From Entomomonas sp. E2T0 (GTDB lineage: Bacteria > Pseudomonadota > Gammaproteobacteria > Pseudomonadales > Pseudomonadaceae), in the NCBI RefSeq assembly GCF_025985425.1, contig NZ_CP094972.1, positions 1,178,001 through 1,242,000 on the forward strand: DNA of 64,000 nt. Direction: 5' to 3'. Within the stretch, counting starts at the first letter, position 1; each line of letters opens with the position of its first letter. Under the pieces are notes generated by a model. The model searched no databases, was not told the origin of the DNA, and saw only the letters and a list, made by a program, of their open reading frames with translations. Position numbers and translations under genes: made by a program. Below are positions 63,655-64,000 of this stretch, in pieces.

Positions 63655-64000
63655 TTATGCAGGATAGATAGCGCCTAATATTCTTAAACCTTTAGCGCCT
63701 GTAACAGCAGGGCGATTGGCAGGGATTTTCTCTAAGCAACAGTAAGCAAGCCAGGCGAAGGCCATTGCTTCAATCCATTCTGGAGGAATGTCATAATCTT
63801 GAGTTGTTTGTACCTTAGTATTGGTAAGGTTGTGTTGTAAGCGATTGAGTAATTCATTGTTAAAAGCACCTCCACCACAAACAATTAGCTCATCAGTAAT
63901 GGGTTGGGCTTGTTTAAGTGATTGTACAATGCTTTGTACAGTCAGTTCTAATAAGGTAGATTGCACTACTTCATCTGCTATAGATTGGTTAAACTGAGTT
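63655..64000 (-). CDS. anmK: anhydro-N-acetylmuramic acid kinase, 5' part outside window
   Basis: C-terminal part of AnmK, which hydrolyses and phosphorylates 1,6-anhydro-MurNAc during peptidoglycan recycling. The frame is open to the window edge, so the gene begins beyond 64000 and about 114 residues are seen. Conserved pieces are [15 protein letters not shown], with the sugar-kinase GGGAFN motif, [11 protein letters not shown], and the terminal [15 protein letters not shown]. The stop lies 41 nt before the ATPase start codon on the same strand, so the two could share a transcript. Confidence 0.93.
   Translation of the reverse strand, partial: TQFNQSIADEVVQSTLLELTVQSIVQSLKQAQPITDELIVCGGGAFNNELLNRLQHNLTNTKVQTTQDYDIPPEWIEAMAFAWLAYCCLEKIPANRPAVTGAKGLRILGAIYPA

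Noticed and set aside
1-64000. CRISPR arrays, insertion sequences, integrases, tRNA or rRNA genes
   Set aside because: None is visible on either strand: no regularly spaced repeats, no transposase or recombinase reading frames, no cloverleaf-like or rRNA sequence.

Overview
The window is a 64 kb stretch of an AT-rich gammaproteobacterial chromosome. Gene content and local order look like Pseudomonadaceae: a CbrX-CbrA-CbrB sensor system, a hinT-coq7 block facing speD, split pqiA genes with an MCE protein, glyQ-glyS-gmhB-acyltransferase, and gmk-rpoZ-spoT-ridA-oxyR-recG. The low GC content and compact layout suggest a reduced, host-associated member of the family; an Entomomonas-like insect-gut bacterium is my best guess, from memory and not from a database search. 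No rRNA or tRNA gene, insertion sequence or CRISPR array is visible.

Layout, left to right. 1-5.3 kb: the 3'-truncated glutaryl-CoA dehydrogenase gene, trmL, an OmpR/histidine-kinase pair, then a small membrane protein, hinT and coq7 behind a promoter carrying an excellent Fur-box match. 5.3-13.4 kb: speD, waaA, a CHAP amidase, a pqiA-pqiA-pqiB membrane lipid transport operon, two small membrane proteins and an OsmC protein. 13.4-18.7 kb: clpB with candidate heat-shock promoters, a repeat-containing lipoprotein, a 52-residue membrane protein and a GFA-family protein. 18.8-25.1 kb: trhP, a carbamoyltransferase and an LTA-synthase-like transferase (a probable envelope-glycan decoration pair), and a secreted Sel1-repeat protein. 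25.2-33.7 kb: accessory genes, namely an SDR, an XRE regulator facing a large autotransporter across a perfect operator-like palindrome, an Asp-nucleophile alpha/beta hydrolase facing a TetR regulator, comM, and two phage-type regulators.

33.9-45.5 kb: housekeeping genes (glycyl-tRNA synthetase, heptose phosphatase, acyltransferase, gmk, rpoZ, spoT, ridA, oxyR, recG, gamma-carbonic anhydrase). 45.6-55.0 kb: a YdcF protein, a GabP-like permease, a TerC protein, a second autotransporter homologous to the first, cycA and a zinc alcohol dehydrogenase. 55.2-64 kb: rplM-rpsI, a YebB cysteine peptidase-like protein, cbrX-cbrA-cbrB (carbon/nitrogen balance), an unknown anchored protein behind stacked palindromes, a COG4637-type ATPase and the 3' part of anmK.

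Most of the window is conserved core. I did not find a clear-cut new multi-gene system. The best leads are the Fur-controlled small membrane protein upstream of hinT-coq7, the absence of a CrcZ-like RNA downstream of cbrB, the regulator/palindrome/autotransporter unit, the carbamoyl/LTA-type transferase pair, the six-MCE PqiB without an adjacent pqiC, and the palindrome cluster upstream of the unknown gene at 61.7-62.3 kb.
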